Positions 36,161 to 48,623 of a stretch of DNA of 64,000 nucleotides are shown here, piece by piece. The stretch comes from Brevundimonas bacteroides DSM 4726 (GTDB taxonomy: Bacteria; Pseudomonadota; Alphaproteobacteria; Caulobacterales; Caulobacteraceae): NCBI RefSeq assembly GCF_000701445.1, contig NZ_JNIX01000009.1:1-64000 (forward strand). The letters run 5' to 3'. Each line of letters begins with the position of its first letter. Positions within the stretch are counted from its first letter, which is position 1. The notes beneath the pieces were generated by a model. That model did not search any database and had not been told where the DNA came from. It worked only from the letters and a program-made list of their open reading frames with translations. The translations under genes and the position numbers were made by a program.

Positions 36161-37220
36161 AGGCCGGGGCGCGAAACAGCAGCGACCCGTCGCCGTAGGA
36201 GTAGAAGCGGTACCCCGTCTCGATGGCGTGGGCGTAGGCGGTTTTCATGGTTTCCAGACCAGCGAAGGCGCTGACCAGCATGAAGAGGGTCGACTTCGGC
36301 AGGTGGAAGTTGGTCATCAGGACGTCGGCCGCACGGAAGGCGTAGCCGGGGGTGATGAAAATGGCCGTGTCGCCGTGAAAGGGCTGGATCATGCCCTCCG
36401 GGGTGGCGGCGGATTCCACCAGGCGCAGGGAGGTGGTGCCGACGCAGACGATGCGGCCGCCGGACGCGCGGACGGCGTTCAGGGCGGCGGCGGTGTCTTC
36501 CGACACGGTGCCCCATTCGCTGTGCATGCGGTGATCGGCGGTGTCCTCGGCCTTGACCGGCAGGAAGGTGCCGGCGCCGACGTGGAGCGTCACGGCGTGG
36601 GTGGAGACGCCGCGGGCGCGGAGCGCGTCCAGCAGGGCCGGGGTGAAGTGCAGGCCCGCCGTGGGGGCGGCGACGGAGCCGTCATGGGCGGCATAGACGG
36701 TCTGGTAGTCCGAGCGGTCGCGGTCGTCCTCGGCCCGCTTTGCGGCGATGTAGGGGGGAAGCGGCATGACGCCGATCGTGCGGATGGCGTCGTCCAGCGC
36801 CGGGCCGGAGCGGTCGAAGCGCAGGGTGACGAGGCCGTCCTCACCCTTGGCCTCGATGACGGCGGTCAGGTCGGAGAAGGCGATGCGGTCGCCGGGCTTC
36901 AGCCGCTTGCCGGGCTTCATGAAGGCCGACCAGACATCGGGCGCGTCGCGGTGATGCAGGGTGGCCTCGACGTCCACGGTCAGGGGATCGCCGTCGGGAC
37001 CGGGTCGGGTGCGGACGCCCGACATGCGGGCGGGGATGACGCGGGTGTCGTTGAAGACGAGCGCATCGCCGGGCTGAAGCAGGTCGGGCAGGTCGCGGAC
37101 GATGCGGTCGTCGAGCCCGCCGTTCCGGACGACCAGCAGGCGGGCGCAGTCGCGCGGCTCGACGGGACGGAGCGCGATGCGGTCCTCGGGCAGGTCGAAG
37201 TCGAAGTCGGCGGTCTTCAT
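36135..37220 (-). CDS. queA: S-adenosylmethionine:tRNA ribosyltransferase-isomerase
   Basis: 361 residues. Transfers the ribosyl part of SAM to 7-aminomethyl-7-deazaguanine in tRNA, a late step of queuosine synthesis. [19 protein letters not shown] opens the protein; [37 protein letters not shown] and [17 protein letters not shown] are family blocks. ATG 37220 is the canonical start. The conserved part ends at [13 protein letters not shown]; the final residues (ending SLSHRERA) and nearby stop codon come from the palindromic repeat at 36140-36160. Divergent from lysK, 54 bp apart. Confidence 0.95.
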   Translation of the reverse strand: MKTADFDFDLPEDRIALRPVEPRDCARLLVVRNGGLDDRIVRDLPDLLQPGDALVFNDTRVIPARMSGVRTRPGPDGDPLTVDVEATLHHRDAPDVWSAFMKPGKRLKPGDRIAFSDLTAVIEAKGEDGLVTLRFDRSGPALDDAIRTIGVMPLPPYIAAKRAEDDRDRSDYQTVYAAHDGSVAAPTAGLHFTPALLDALRARGVSTHAVTLHVGAGTFLPVKAEDTADHRMHSEWGTVSEDTAAALNAVRASGGRIVCVGTTSLRLVESAATPEGMIQPFHGDTAIFITPGYAFRAADVLMTNFHLPKSTLFMLVSAFAGLETMKTAYAHAIETGYRFYSYGDGSLLFRAPASLSHRERA

Positions 37221-37274
37221 GGGCCAAGCGCCTAGACGTTGACGGTGCGGGCGCCAACCGCCAAACCCGCGCCC

Positions 37275-38941
37275 ATGCTGACCGATCTCGTCCCCCTGGC
37301 CCGCGAGGCCAAGTCCTGGCCGTTCGAACAGGCACGCGCCCTGCTGAATCACGTCCTGAAGAAGCGGCTGTCTGACGCCGAGCGGGACTCGGCGAGGCTG
37401 CTGATCGATGCGGGCAAGGCCGACGAAGCCCTGGCGACCTTCGAGGCGCTGAACCGGCCGGTGCTGCTGGAGACCGGCTATGGGCCGTCGGGTCTGCCGC
37501 ACATGGGCACCTTCGGCGAGGTGGCGCGCACGACGATGGTGAGGAACGCCTTTCGGGCGCTGACGGGGGACTGCTGGGCGACGCGGCTGGTGGCGTTCTC
37601 GGACGACATGGATGGGCTGCGGAAGGTTCCGGAGGGCGTGCCGAATCCGGAGATGCTGAAGGAGGATCTGCATCTGCCGCTGACGAAGGTGCGGGACCCC
37701 TTCGGGACGCACGACAGTTTCGGGGCGCACAACAACGCGCGTTTGCGGGCGTTCCTGGACAGCTTCGGCTTCGACTATGAGTTCATGAGCTCGACCGAGA
37801 CCTATCGGTCCGGGCGGTTCGACGCGACGCTGCTGACGCTGCTGAAGCGGTTCGACGCCGTCATGGCGATCATGCTGCCGACGCTGGGCGAGGAGCGGCG
37901 GGCGACCTATTCGCCCTTCCTGCCGATCAGCCCGGTGACGGGGCATGTGCTGCAGGTGCCGACGCTGGAGCGGAATGTCGACAAGGGCACGATCGTGTTC
38001 GACGACCCGGCCGGCGGGCGCACCGAGGTTCCCGTCACCGGCGGCCATGTGAAGCTGCAGTGGAAGCCGGACTGGGCCATGCGCTGGACTGCGCTGGACG
38101 TCGATTACGAGATGAGTGGCAAGGACCTGATCGAGAGCGTGCGCGAGAGCGGCAAGATCTGTCGCGCGCTGGGCGGGGTGCCGCCGGAGGGGTTCAACTA
38201 CGAGCTCTTCCTCGACATCGAGGGCAAGAAGATCTCCAAGTCCAAGGGCAACGGCCTGACGATGGAGCAGTGGCTGCGCTACGGCACGCCCGAGAGCCTG
38301 AGCTGGTACATGTTCCAGAGCCCGAAGTCGGCCAAGAGCCTGCACTTCAACGTCATTCCGCGCGCCATCGACGACTATCTGAGCTTCATCGAGCAGTACC
38401 GGACCCAGGAGCCGGCCAAGCGGATCGACAACGCCGTGTGGTCGATCCACGCGGGCGATCCGCCGGAGGTCGCCAGCCCGGTATCGTTCGCCCTGCTACT
38501 GAACCTGGTCGGCGTGGCCAATGCGTCGAACAAGGACCAGCTGTGGGCCTATATGGCGAAGTATCTGCCGGAGGCGACGCCGGCGAACGAGCCGGTGCTC
38601 GATCAACTGATGGACCGGGCGCTGAACTACTACGAGGACTTCGTGCGGCCGACGAAGGCGTATCGGGCCCCGACGGAGGGCGAGGCGACGGCCCTGCTGG
38701 ATCTGGCGGGGCGGCTGAAGGCGCTGCCGGCGGACACGACGGACGGCGAGACGATCCAGAACGAGGTCTATGCGGTGGGCAAGGCGCACGCCTTCGAGCC
38801 GCTGAGGGCCTGGTTCCAGGCGCTGTACGAGGTGCTGCTGGGCGCGTCGCAGGGGCCGCGGTTCGGATCGTTCGCGGCGATCTATGGTCTACCGCAGACG
38901 ATCGAACTGATCGAGGCGGGGGCCAGGGGCGAGCTGGCGCG

Positions 38942-38945
<4 letters not shown>
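37275..38945 (+). CDS. lysK: Lysyl-tRNA synthetase, class I
   Basis: 556 residues from ATG 37275 (a TTG at 37239 would add 12 residues). Class I type, standard in alphaproteobacteria and unrelated to class II LysS. The HIGH motif is PSGLPHMGT; the KMSKS motif is KKISKSKGN, preceded by [21 protein letters not shown] and [12 protein letters not shown] are diagnostic of class I LysRS. The stop overlaps the purM stop on the other strand within the palindrome CTAG. Confidence 0.95.
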
Positions 38946-39973
<1,028 letters not shown>

Positions 39974-40039
39974 CGCTCACGGGCCTGAAAGGAGTGCGGA
40001 AAAAAGGCCGGGGCTCTTGCCACGACGCGGTCGCGGGGG

Positions 40040-40047
40040 GCTATAGC
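40040..40047 (+). promoter_or_regulatory. Candidate -10 element for rnd (possible leaderless start)
   Basis: GCTATAGC matches the Caulobacter -10 pattern GCtANAWC at seven of eight positions and ends 6 nt before the rnd ATG at 40054. A weak -35 (TTGCCAC, 40017-40023) is 16 nt upstream. No Shine-Dalgarno is visible between. Confidence 0.4.
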
Positions 40048-40053
40048 ATTTCA

Positions 40054-41202
40054 ATGACGCCGATCACCACCAATGACGCGCTGGCCCAGTTCTGTTCGGC
40101 GGTTCGCGACGCTCCCTTCATCGCGGTCGACACCGAGTTCATGCGGGAGACGACCTATTGGCCCAAGCTGTGCCTGATCCAGGCCGCGACGGCCGATCAT
40201 GAGGCGATCATCGACCCGCAGGCCGACGGTCTGGACCTGGAGCCGTTCCTCGACATCCTGCGCGATCCGGCGATCGTGAAGGTCTTCCACGCCGCGCGTC
40301 AGGACACGGAAATCTTCGTCAAGCTGGGGGCCATGCCGGTGCCCATGTTCGACACCCAGGTGGCGGCGATGGCGGCGGGGTTCGGCGATCAGGTCGCCTA
40401 TGATTCGCTGGTCCGGCAGATGCTGAAGATCGACCTGGACAAGGGCAGCCGCTTCACCGACTGGTCGCGGCGGCCGCTGTCGGACGCCCAGCTGCACTAT
40501 GCGATGGGCGACGTGACCCATCTGGCGGCGCTGTATCCCAAGCTGCGCGACCGGCTGAAGAAGGACGGGCGGCTGGACTGGGTCATGTCGGAGATGGAGG
40601 ATCTGGTCGATCCGGAGCTCTACGACACCGATCCGGAGAAGGCCTGGAAGCGGCTGAAGCCCAAGAAGTATTCGGCGAAATACCTCGCTGCGTTCAAGGC
40701 GACGGCGGTGTGGCGCGAGCGGGCGGCGCAGGAGCGCGACCAGCCGCGCGGCCGCATCCTGAAGGACGAGGCGATCGACGAGATCGCGACGCAGGCGCCG
40801 ACGGATGTCGAGGCGTTCAACCGGTTGCGGTCCGTGCCCAAGGGCTTCGGCGGATCGCGGCTGGGGCTGGAACTGATCGAGGTGCTCAAGCGCGTGCTGG
40901 CCGACCCGGAGGCGCACGCGCCCAAGATGGACCGGCCTGCGCACAACCAGCCCGCGCCGCCCAGCGTGGTCGAACTGCTGAAGGTGCTACTGAAGGCCAA
41001 GAGCGACAATGCGGGCGTGGCGTCCAAGCTGATCGCCAATGTCGCGGATCTCGAGAAGATCGCCCTGTCGGACGGCGCCGATGTTGAGGCTCTGAAAGGC
41101 TGGCGGCGGCAGCTGTTCGGCGAGGATGCGCTGAAGCTGAAGAAGGGCGAGATCGCGCTGGTGCTGAACGGGCCGCGCGTCGAGGTGGTCGAGATCGAAT
41201 AG
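40054..41202 (+). CDS. rnd: Ribonuclease D
   Basis: 3'-5' exoribonuclease for tRNA 3' maturation. 382 residues from ATG 40054. DEDD residues are Asp26/Glu28 (VDTEFMRE), the Asp in FHAARQDTEIF, and YAMGDVTHL with the final Asp/Tyr. Two HRDC-like helical regions follow: the first has AVWRERAAQERDQPRGRI, DEAIDEIA and RSVPKGFGG; the second is at about 300-360. Length is normal. Possibly leaderless, given the -10 so close to the ATG. Convergent with ppx. Confidence 0.95.
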   Translation: MTPITTNDALAQFCSAVRDAPFIAVDTEFMRETTYWPKLCLIQAATADHEAIIDPQADGLDLEPFLDILRDPAIVKVFHAARQDTEIFVKLGAMPVPMFDTQVAAMAAGFGDQVAYDSLVRQMLKIDLDKGSRFTDWSRRPLSDAQLHYAMGDVTHLAALYPKLRDRLKKDGRLDWVMSEMEDLVDPELYDTDPEKAWKRLKPKKYSAKYLAAFKATAVWRERAAQERDQPRGRILKDEAIDEIATQAPTDVEAFNRLRSVPKGFGGSRLGLELIEVLKRVLADPEAHAPKMDRPAHNQPAPPSVVELLKVLLKAKSDNAGVASKLIANVADLEKIALSDGADVEALKGWRRQLFGEDALKLKKGEIALVLNGPRVEVVEIE

Positions 41203-41240
41203 GCCGTCTGCCTTCCCATGAAGGGGAGGGAGAGTGTCGA

Positions 41241-42728
41241 TCAAATCTCCAGCCTCAGCCCCAGCGCCTCCGCCAGCGCCTTGGCCCGGCGTCTGGTCTG
41301 TTCGCCCAGCAGAACGTCGGCATAGCCGGGCGCTGCCGTCAGCCGGAGCACGCCCGAACGCGCGGTAATAGCGGCGTTGGCAAACAGTTGGGGCGAACGT
41401 CCCGACAGATCGCAGCCGAGGCGCAGAGCCAGTCCCATGGCGCGTGCGCCGGTGCGAGCCTCTTCGCTCAGCAGGCGCTCGACCGTTCCGGGTTCGGGCG
41501 TGCCGGAGCCACCGCCGTAGCGGGCGTTGAGCGCCGTGGCGAGCCAGACGCGTTCGGCGTGGGTCTGACCTGGAATCGGAGCGCGAAGGACCTGGTCGAA
41601 GACGAGCTCCACCCGGTGGTCGGGATGCAGCCTTGCTCCGAGGTCGGCGAGGCGGCAGGCGGCGGCCGCGAGCACAGGGTCGCGATCCGGCCCGAACGAC
41701 TCTGGCAGGGCGGCGATGACCTCGGACAGCCAGGCGTGGAGGGCGGCGGGCAGGCCCGGCGATATGCCCTGGCGCGCGCCCAGCGCCGCGCAGCCCGCGA
41801 TCAGAGGATCCACCGGATGTTCGTCCCGGTCCAATGTCTCGTAGAGCAGACCTTCGCGCACGCCCCAGGCGGAGAAGACCACGGTCTTGAGGTCCAGCGC
41901 CTCGATCAGGCCGTCCAGCACCAGGGCGGCGTAGGGCAGGGTCTCTGCGCGGCGCTTGGTGACGCCGGGCAGGCGATCGAGCGAGGCGCGCGACTGCTGG
42001 GCGGCGAAGCGGGCGACATCCCGCGCCTCGGTCGCTGACATGACGTACTGATGGACGATGCGCAGAGGGTAGCTGCTGATCTCCATGTGCAGCTGTGCCA
42101 GGGAGCGCCAGCCGCCGCCGACGGCGTGGAGTTCGTCCGAAGAGAAGCGGCCGACCACGGGCTTTAGGCGTTGGGCGATGATGGCGCGCAGCCGCTCAGC
42201 GTCAAATCCCTTGGGATCGGCCAGGCTGAACGGGCCGAGCGGCAGGGTGACGCCGGCCTCAGGGCGGTCGAGGCCGATGCGTATCAATTCCAGGCTCGAT
42301 CCGCCCATGTCGGCGGCGAGGCCCCGCGCCCTGGGATCGCCGGCGGTGACGCCGAGCGCGGCGTAGCGGGCCTCTTCCTCGCCGGTCAGGACGCGGACCT
42401 TCAGCCCCGTCTCGGCCGCGACGCGGTCGCAGAAGGAGGGACCGTCCTTGGCCTCGCGCACGGCGGCGGTGGCGGCGACGAAGACATAGGCGGGCTTGAC
42501 CCCGTCCAGCACGGCGGCGAACCGGCGAAGCGCCGTCATGGCGAGCGCCACGCCGGGCTCGGACAGGCGCCCGGTGGCGGGCAGGTCGCGGCCCAGCCCC
42601 GCCTGAACCTTCTCGTTGAACACAGTCCAGATGGCGCGGCCCTCGAGCCGGTAAAGCACCATGCGGACGGAGTTGGAGCCGATGTCGATGACCGCTGCCT
42701 CGCGCGGCGCGGCGTAGGGCTCGCTCAC
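41241..42728 (-). CDS. ppx: Exopolyphosphatase / guanosine pentaphosphatase family protein
   Basis: 495 residues. N-terminal ASKHA domain: [16 protein letters not shown] carries the phosphate-1 loop, [14 protein letters not shown] the catalytic Glu, and [13 protein letters not shown] phosphate-2. The C-terminal HD-like part is about 310-495. Hydrolyses polyphosphate and/or pppGpp. Its ATG overlaps the ppk1 stop (ATGA), so synthesis and breakdown of polyphosphate are encoded in one operon, hdaA-ppk1-ppx. Confidence 0.93.
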   Translation of the reverse strand: MSEPYAAPREAAVIDIGSNSVRMVLYRLEGRAIWTVFNEKVQAGLGRDLPATGRLSEPGVALAMTALRRFAAVLDGVKPAYVFVAATAAVREAKDGPSFCDRVAAETGLKVRVLTGEEEARYAALGVTAGDPRARGLAADMGGSSLELIRIGLDRPEAGVTLPLGPFSLADPKGFDAERLRAIIAQRLKPVVGRFSSDELHAVGGGWRSLAQLHMEISSYPLRIVHQYVMSATEARDVARFAAQQSRASLDRLPGVTKRRAETLPYAALVLDGLIEALDLKTVVFSAWGVREGLLYETLDRDEHPVDPLIAGCAALGARQGISPGLPAALHAWLSEVIAALPESFGPDRDPVLAAAACRLADLGARLHPDHRVELVFDQVLRAPIPGQTHAERVWLATALNARYGGGSGTPEPGTVERLLSEEARTGARAMGLALRLGCDLSGRSPQLFANAAITARSGVLRLTAAPGYADVLLGEQTRRRAKALAEALGLRLEI

Positions 42729-44941
42729 TTTTTCGGCCGGTCGTAGCGGAGGCGGCCGGGCAGGGTCTTCACGCCGCGGCCGCGCCCGGACAGGCTGGGG
42801 TTGGTCATGAAGTACTGGTGGGCCGAGAAGGGACGGGCGCCCTCGGCGCAGGCGACGCGGGTGTAGTCGCCGTCCGGGCCGAGCGTCCAGCTCTGGGCGT
42901 CGTCCTTCAGGTTGGCGACCATGATCTGGTCCAGGACCTGGTCGTGCACCGTGGCGTTGGTCACGGGCGTCATGACCTCGACGCGGCGGTTCAGGTTGCG
43001 CGTCATCCAGTCGGCCGAGGAAATATAGACCTTGGCCCGGTCGTGCGGCAGATCGCGGCCATTGGCGAAGCAGATGATGCGGCTGTGCTCCAGGAAACGG
43101 CCCACGATCGACTTGACACGGATGTTTTCAGACAGGCCGGGAACGCCCGGGCGCAGGCAACAGATGCCGCGCACGACCAGTTCGATGCGCACGCCCCACT
43201 GGCTGGCGCGATAAAGGGCGTCGATGACCTCCGGGTCGACCAGCGCGTTGAGCTTTACCCAGATCGCTGCGGGCTTGCCCTTGGCGGCGGCGGCCATCTC
43301 CTTGCCGATCAGGTCGATCAGCGTCGACTTCATGTTCAGCGGAGAGACGACCAGGGCCTCGAGCTCTTCCGGCTGGGCATAGCCGGTGATGTAGTTGAAG
43401 ACGCGAGATGCATCGCGCGCCAGCACGGGATCGCAGCTGAACAGGCTGAGGTCGGTATAAACCCGGGCCGTGATCGGGTGATAGTTGCCGGTGCCGAAGT
43501 GGCAGTAGGTCTTGAGCCCGTCGCCCTCGCGCCGCACGACGACGCTGAGTTTGGCGTGGGTCTTGTATTCGACGAAGCCGAAGACGACGTGGACGCCCGC
43601 CCGCTCCATGGCGCGGGCCCAGCGCAGATTGGCTTCCTCGTCGAAGCGGGCCTTGATCTCGACGAGCGCGACGACGTTCTTGCCGTTCTCGGCCGCCTCG
43701 ATCAGGGCGGCGACGATCGGGCTGTCCTTGGAGGTGCGGTACAGCGTCTGCTTTATCGCGATGACGTTGGGGTCTCGCGCAGCCTGGCGCAGGAACTGGA
43801 CCACCACGTCGAAGCTCTCGAACGGGTGATGGATCAGGATGTCCTTCTCGCGCACCGCGGCGAAGACGTCGCCGCCCTGGTCGCGCACCCTTTCCGGATA
43901 ACGAGGTTCGTAGCCGGGGAACTTCAGATCCGGATGGCCGGGCGGTATCAGCTCCGACAATTGGGCAAGTCCCAGCATGCCGTCGATCATGACGACATCC
44001 TGCGGCTCGGCCTCCAGTTCGCCGATGATGAAGTCGCGCAGGTCGTCGGGCATGGAGGCCTCAATCTTGACGCGCACGACCGAACCGAGGCGCCGCTGCT
44101 TCAGCGCCTCTTCGAACTCCAGGACCAGGTCCTCAGCCTCTTCTTCGATCTCGATGTCGCTGTCACGAATCAGGCGGAGCACGCCCTTCTCCAGCACCTC
44201 GTGGCCGGGGAAGAGGTGCTCGATGAAGAGGAGGAGCACCGTCTCCAGCGTGACGAACCGGCGGCGACCCTTCACCGAGCGGCCGTCGCCCGGCAGCTCC
44301 CAGAAGCGGCGCACCTGGGTCGGGACGGGCACGAGGGCGTAGAGGGTCTTGTTGTCCCGGTTCCGGCGCAGTTTCAGCGCCAGGGAGAAGCCGAGGTTCG
44401 GCAGGAAGGGGAAGGGGTGCGCCGGATCGATGGCGAGCGGCGTCAGCACGGCGAACAGCTGGCTGAGGAACTCCGGCTCCAGCCGGTCGCGGTCGGTCTT
44501 GGTGATCTTGGCGGAGCGGACCACCTCGATGCCGGCGGCGGTCAGCTCGTTGCGGAGTTGGCGCCAGCGCTTCTGCTGCTCGGCCATCAGCTCGCCAGCG
44601 GCGACGTTGACGCGCTCCAGCTGTTCGGCGGCGGTCAGGCCGTCGGCGGACAGGGTGCGCACCCGCTCGCGCACCTGACCCTTCAGGCCCGCGACCCGGG
44701 TCATGAAGAACTCATCCAGATTGTTGGCCGAGATGGACAGGAACCGCAGACGCTCCAGCAGCGGGTGGGCCGGGTTGGCGGCTTCCTCGAGCACGCGCGC
44801 GTTGAACTTCAGCCAGCTGATCTCGCGATTGAAGAAGCGCTCGGGCGAGGCCATCAGCGCCTCGTCCAGATGTAGCTGGGGTGCGCGGGAAGAGGGGACC
44901 TCTTCTCCGCTCGTGGTGTCGGCGATGGCGGCGTCGGACAT
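42725..44941 (-). CDS. ppk1: Polyphosphate kinase 1
   Basis: 738 residues from ATG 44941. Reversible polymerisation of ATP gamma-phosphate into polyphosphate. [20 protein letters not shown] and [20 protein letters not shown] open the family pattern; [15 protein letters not shown] and [15 protein letters not shown] give ATP contacts; [15 protein letters not shown] has the phosphorylated His, and [12 protein letters not shown] the second His region. Second gene of the hdaA operon (23 nt gap), with ppx overlapping its end. Confidence 0.95.
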   Translation of the reverse strand: MSDAAIADTTSGEEVPSSRAPQLHLDEALMASPERFFNREISWLKFNARVLEEAANPAHPLLERLRFLSISANNLDEFFMTRVAGLKGQVRERVRTLSADGLTAAEQLERVNVAAGELMAEQQKRWRQLRNELTAAGIEVVRSAKITKTDRDRLEPEFLSQLFAVLTPLAIDPAHPFPFLPNLGFSLALKLRRNRDNKTLYALVPVPTQVRRFWELPGDGRSVKGRRRFVTLETVLLLFIEHLFPGHEVLEKGVLRLIRDSDIEIEEEAEDLVLEFEEALKQRRLGSVVRVKIEASMPDDLRDFIIGELEAEPQDVVMIDGMLGLAQLSELIPPGHPDLKFPGYEPRYPERVRDQGGDVFAAVREKDILIHHPFESFDVVVQFLRQAARDPNVIAIKQTLYRTSKDSPIVAALIEAAENGKNVVALVEIKARFDEEANLRWARAMERAGVHVVFGFVEYKTHAKLSVVVRREGDGLKTYCHFGTGNYHPITARVYTDLSLFSCDPVLARDASRVFNYITGYAQPEELEALVVSPLNMKSTLIDLIGKEMAAAAKGKPAAIWVKLNALVDPEVIDALYRASQWGVRIELVVRGICCLRPGVPGLSENIRVKSIVGRFLEHSRIICFANGRDLPHDRAKVYISSADWMTRNLNRRVEVMTPVTNATVHDQVLDQIMVANLKDDAQSWTLGPDGDYTRVACAEGARPFSAHQYFMTNPSLSGRGRGVKTLPGRLRYDRPKK

Positions 44942-44964
44942 GGGCCGGTTGTGGGGCCGCAATG

Positions 44965-45663
44965 TTACGGCTGCAACCCTTCCGGCGGCTCTTCGAACAG
45001 ATCGGCGCTGGCGCCCAGCACCTGGCGGGCGAGCGAGCGGGTGACGGGCCGGTGTTCGGCGTCCAGGCGCTCGACAACGGCAGCGGCGGCTGCGGCCGAG
45101 CGATCGATGCGCAGCACCAGGTACTCGATGACGCCGTCGCCCGGCGTGATGCTTCGCTCGGCGAAGCGGGCGGCGAGGATGGCCGACAGGACCGCGTCGT
45201 CCGGGGCCTCCATGGCGGCCACGCGGACGGCGTCGAGGCGGCTGCGCAGGTCGGGCACCTCGACGTGCCAGCGCCGGGGGGAAGGGCGCGACACCATCAG
45301 AAGGGCTCCGCCGTCCTGCTGGGCCAGGTTGATGAGGTGGAACAGGGTCTCGTCGTCGGCGTCTTGGGCGATGTCGAGCAGGACCGGGCGGCCCTCCAGC
45401 TCCAGCGGGTCGGCCAACGCGGCCTCGGAGCCGTTCAGCGGGACCGCGCCGACGCGCTCGGCCCAGAGGGCGGCGAGGTGGCTCTTGCCGCAGCCGGCGG
45501 GGCCGCAGAGCGCCATCACGCGGCCGGTCTCGTTGGGCCAGGCGGCCAGCGCGTCATGGGCGAAGGCGTTCGACCCCGACCGCACGAAGGCGGCGGCGCT
45601 GGGGACCACGTCCCGGGTGAGCGGAAGGCGCAACTGGTCTGACGGAGATCGCCGGGCGGACAT
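44965..45663 (-). CDS. hdaA: DnaA-related replication regulator HdaA
   Basis: 232 residues from ATG 45663. The beta-clamp binding motif QLRLPL sits at residues 10-15, followed by an AAA+ domain like DnaA domain III: Walker A GPAGCGKS at 54-61 and sensor/arginine elements toward the end ([29 protein letters not shown]). There is no DnaA domain IV, so it does not bind DnaA boxes. In Caulobacter HdaA stimulates DnaA-ATP hydrolysis with the clamp and limits re-initiation. It leads the hdaA-ppk1-ppx operon and is divergent from aspS. Confidence 0.92.
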   Translation of the reverse strand: MSARRSPSDQLRLPLTRDVVPSAAAFVRSGSNAFAHDALAAWPNETGRVMALCGPAGCGKSHLAALWAERVGAVPLNGSEAALADPLELEGRPVLLDIAQDADDETLFHLINLAQQDGGALLMVSRPSPRRWHVEVPDLRSRLDAVRVAAMEAPDDAVLSAILAARFAERSITPGDGVIEYLVLRIDRSAAAAAAVVERLDAEHRPVTRSLARQVLGASADLFEEPPEGLQP

Positions 45664-45832
45664 GGGGGCCAGCATAGCAGATCGGCGTGACTGTCCGGAC
45701 ACGGTTCCAATTGTCATGGTGGACAGACGATCAGGGCTGTGGACGGCGAATCCTTGACTTTCGCAGGCGTGGATGCGCCTTACGCCGCTTCCCATTCCGC
45801 TGTCTCACAGCCGTTTTCAGACGAACCCGACC

Positions 45833-47614
45833 ATGCACGCCTATCGCTCCCACACCTGCGGCGCCCTTCGAGCTTCGGACGCCGGATCGAACGTGCGGCT
45901 GTCGGGGTGGGTGCACAGGAAGCGCGACCACGGCGGCCTGCTGTTCATCGACCTGCGCGACCACTACGGCCTGACGCAGCTGGTGCTGCACCCCGAGACG
46001 CCGGGTTTCGAGATCGTCGAGCGGGTGCGGGCCGAGAGCGTCATTCGCGTCGACGGCGAGGTCGTCCTGCGCGAGGCCGGCACCGTCAACGCCAACCTGC
46101 CGACTGGCGAGATCGAGGTGCGGGTCAAGGCGGTGGAAGTGCTGTCGGAAGCCGCCGAACTGCCGCTGCCCGTCTTTGGCGAGCCGGAGTATCCGGAGGA
46201 GATCCGGCTGAAGCACCGCTATCTCGATCTGCGCCGCGAGACGCTGCACCGGAACATTGTGTTGAGATCGAAGGTGATTTCCTCGATCCGTCGGCGGATG
46301 GTCGATCAGGGCTTCCTGGAGTACCAGACCCCGATCCTGACGGCGTCATCGCCGGAGGGCGCGCGAGACTTCCTGGTGCCCAGCCGTCTGCATCCCGGCA
46401 AGTTCTATGCGCTGCCGCAGGCCCCGCAGCAGTTCAAGCAGCTGCTGATGGTGTCGGGCTTCGACCGCTACTTCCAGATCGCGCCCTGCTTCCGCGACGA
46501 GGACCTGCGCGCTGACCGGTCGCTGGAGTTCTATCAGCTCGACGTCGAGATGAGCTTCGTCACGCAAGAGGATGTTTTCGCGGCGATTGAGCCCGTCATG
46601 CACGGTGTGTTCGAGGAGTTCGCCGACGGCAAGGCGGTCGACCTTTATCCCTTCGTGCGGATTCCCTATCGGGAGGCAATCGCCAAGTATGGCACCGACA
46701 AGCCGGACCTGCGCAACCCCATCGAGATGCAGGACGTGTCCGAGCACTTCCGCGACGGCGGGTTCGGCCTGTTCAACAAGATCCTGGCCGCTGACGCGAA
46801 GAATGCGGTCTGGGCCATTCCGGGGCCGAAGGGCGGCAGCCGCGCCTTCTGCGACCGGATGAACAGCTGGGCGCAGGGCGAGGGCCAGCCGGGACTGGGC
46901 TACATCTTCTGGTCCGACGACCAGGGCGGCTGGGGCGGGCCCATCGCCAAGAACCTGGGCGCGGAGGCGACCGACGCCCTGATGAAGGCCGTCGGCCTGG
47001 GCCAGGGCGACGCCTGCTTCTTCGCCGCGGGCGACCCGGCCGTGTTCCACAAGTTCGCGGGCAATGCCCGGACCAAGCTGGGCCAGGACCTGGGCCTGAT
47101 CTCGGAGGACGTGTTCCGGTTCTGCTGGATCGTCGACTTCCCGATGTTCGAGTGGTCGGAAGAAGAGAAGAAGGTCGATTTCAGCCACAACCCCTTCTCC
47201 ATGCCGCAAGGCGAGCTGGAGGCGCTGAACACCAAGGACCCGCTGGACGTCCTGGCCTATCAGTACGACATCGTCTGCAACGGCTATGAGCTGTGCTCGG
47301 GCGCGATCCGGAACCACAAGGCCGAGATCATGCTGAAGGCGTTCGAGATCGCGGGCTATGACGCCTCGGTGGTCGAGGAGCAGTTCGGCGGCATGCTGAA
47401 CGCCTTCCGCTTTGGCGCGCCGCCGCACGGGGGGCTGGCGCCCGGCATCGACCGCATCGTCATGCTGCTGGCCGGCCAGACGGCGATCCGCGAGGTCATC
47501 GCCTTCCCGCTGAACCAGCAGGGCGAGGACCTGCTGATGAACGCGCCGACGGAGGCGCAGGAGCGTCAGCTGAAGGACGTCCACATCCGCACGGCCTTGC
47601 CGATCAAGGTCTGA
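45833..47614 (+). CDS. aspS: Aspartyl-tRNA synthetase
   Basis: 593 residues from ATG 45833 ([17 protein letters not shown]); an upstream in-frame ATG at 45773 would add 20 unconserved residues. OB-fold anticodon domain ([20 protein letters not shown]) at about 15-105. Class II motif 2 is [20 protein letters not shown] and motif 3 [17 protein letters not shown] bacterial insertion domain lies between. Organisms lacking AsnRS use a non-discriminating form; which type this is cannot be judged here. Followed by a terminator. Confidence 0.95.
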   Translation: MHAYRSHTCGALRASDAGSNVRLSGWVHRKRDHGGLLFIDLRDHYGLTQLVLHPETPGFEIVERVRAESVIRVDGEVVLREAGTVNANLPTGEIEVRVKAVEVLSEAAELPLPVFGEPEYPEEIRLKHRYLDLRRETLHRNIVLRSKVISSIRRRMVDQGFLEYQTPILTASSPEGARDFLVPSRLHPGKFYALPQAPQQFKQLLMVSGFDRYFQIAPCFRDEDLRADRSLEFYQLDVEMSFVTQEDVFAAIEPVMHGVFEEFADGKAVDLYPFVRIPYREAIAKYGTDKPDLRNPIEMQDVSEHFRDGGFGLFNKILAADAKNAVWAIPGPKGGSRAFCDRMNSWAQGEGQPGLGYIFWSDDQGGWGGPIAKNLGAEATDALMKAVGLGQGDACFFAAGDPAVFHKFAGNARTKLGQDLGLISEDVFRFCWIVDFPMFEWSEEEKKVDFSHNPFSMPQGELEALNTKDPLDVLAYQYDIVCNGYELCSGAIRNHKAEIMLKAFEIAGYDASVVEEQFGGMLNAFRFGAPPHGGLAPGIDRIVMLLAGQTAIREVIAFPLNQQGEDLLMNAPTEAQERQLKDVHIRTALPIKV

Positions 47615-47637
47615 GGTCGGCAGGTCCGGAAACGAAG

Positions 47638-47668
47638 AGGCCCGGGGCGGGGACGCTCCGGGCCTTTT
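47638..47668. terminator. Terminator between aspS and pentapeptide-repeat gene
   Basis: Stem AGGCCCGG / CCGGGCCT (47638-47645 and 47658-47665) followed by TTTT on the + strand. It sits between convergent stops and may serve both. Confidence 0.8.
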
Positions 47669-47673
47669 GCTTG

Positions 47674-48561
47674 TCAGTTCGCGTCGGCGATGACGATATT
47701 GCGGCGCGGCTGAGGCGGAGCCGGGGGTGCCGGCGCGCGCGGTGCGCGGACGACGACGCGGGTGCAGGTCCGCGCCGTCAGGCTGCGGGGCAGGCGGGTG
47801 GTGGAGTCGCCGCACGCCGTCGAAATCTGCGCCTGGGTCAGGCCGGTGGCGCGCGACAGGTCGGCCCCGCGGATGTCAGCCCGGTTCAGCGAGGCGCCGG
47901 AGAAGTTGGCGCGGGCGAAGCTGGCGCCCGACAGGCGAGCCCCATCCAGCTCGGCGTTGGCGAAGCTGGCCGATCCGAAGTCGCCGTTGGCCATATTGGC
48001 GGCGTTCAGCTGGGCCTCGGCAAAGTTGGCGCTGCGGGCGTTGACGTTGGCGAGGGTGGTGCCGAAGAGCTCGGCGCCCGACAGGTTGGCCCGAACGAGG
48101 ACGGCGCCGTTCATGTTGGCTCCCACCAGTTCGGCACCCGACAGATTGGCCCCGGTCAGGTCGGCGCGCGAGAAAACCGACCCTTGCGCCTCGGCTCCGT
48201 TCAGCACGGCACCGCTGAAGACGCCAGACGTGAAGTTCGAGCCGGTCAGTTCGGCCCCATGCAGGTCCGCGCGGCTGAAATCGGAGGAGGAGAAATTCGA
48301 CCCGACCAGCTCGGCTCCGCGCAGATTGGTGCCGACAAGGGTCGCGGAGACGAAGGAGGCCCCGGTGAAGGTGGCGCCGGACAGGTTCCGGCCCGACAGT
48401 TCGCAGCGGTTGCAGGAGCCACCCAGCGAGACCATGCGGGCCACGTCGCGATCCTGCCATTGCAGCTGCATTTCGGCGGAAGCCGAACCGGCGGCGAGCA
48501 GGGCACCGATCGAAGCGGCGGTGGCGAAGAGGCGACGAAGCGTGGTCTGGGTCTGGGTCAC
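47674..48561 (-). CDS. Exported pentapeptide-repeat protein (large paralogue)
   Basis: 295 residues from GTG 48561. Signal peptide (LFATAASIGALLAAGSASA), then GGSCNRCELSGRNLSG introducing about 35 A(D/N)LxX pentapeptides that should fold as a right-handed quadrilateral beta helix, to about residue 235. After the helix comes ATGLTQAQISTACGDSTTRL with LPRSLTARTC and a Pro/Arg-rich tail. The CxxC entrance and the C-terminal Cys pair are shared with the neighbour at 48624. Periplasmic or surface location is predicted. Function unknown. Confidence 0.88.
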   Translation of the reverse strand: MTQTQTTLRRLFATAASIGALLAAGSASAEMQLQWQDRDVARMVSLGGSCNRCELSGRNLSGATFTGASFVSATLVGTNLRGAELVGSNFSSSDFSRADLHGAELTGSNFTSGVFSGAVLNGAEAQGSVFSRADLTGANLSGAELVGANMNGAVLVRANLSGAELFGTTLANVNARSANFAEAQLNAANMANGDFGSASFANAELDGARLSGASFARANFSGASLNRADIRGADLSRATGLTQAQISTACGDSTTRLPRSLTARTCTRVVVRAPRAPAPPAPPQPRRNIVIADAN

Positions 48562-48623
48562 GATGCCTAGATGACCCCGATCGCGCCGGAATCCCACTTA
48601 AATCGCGGTAAGGTCAGGGATTG

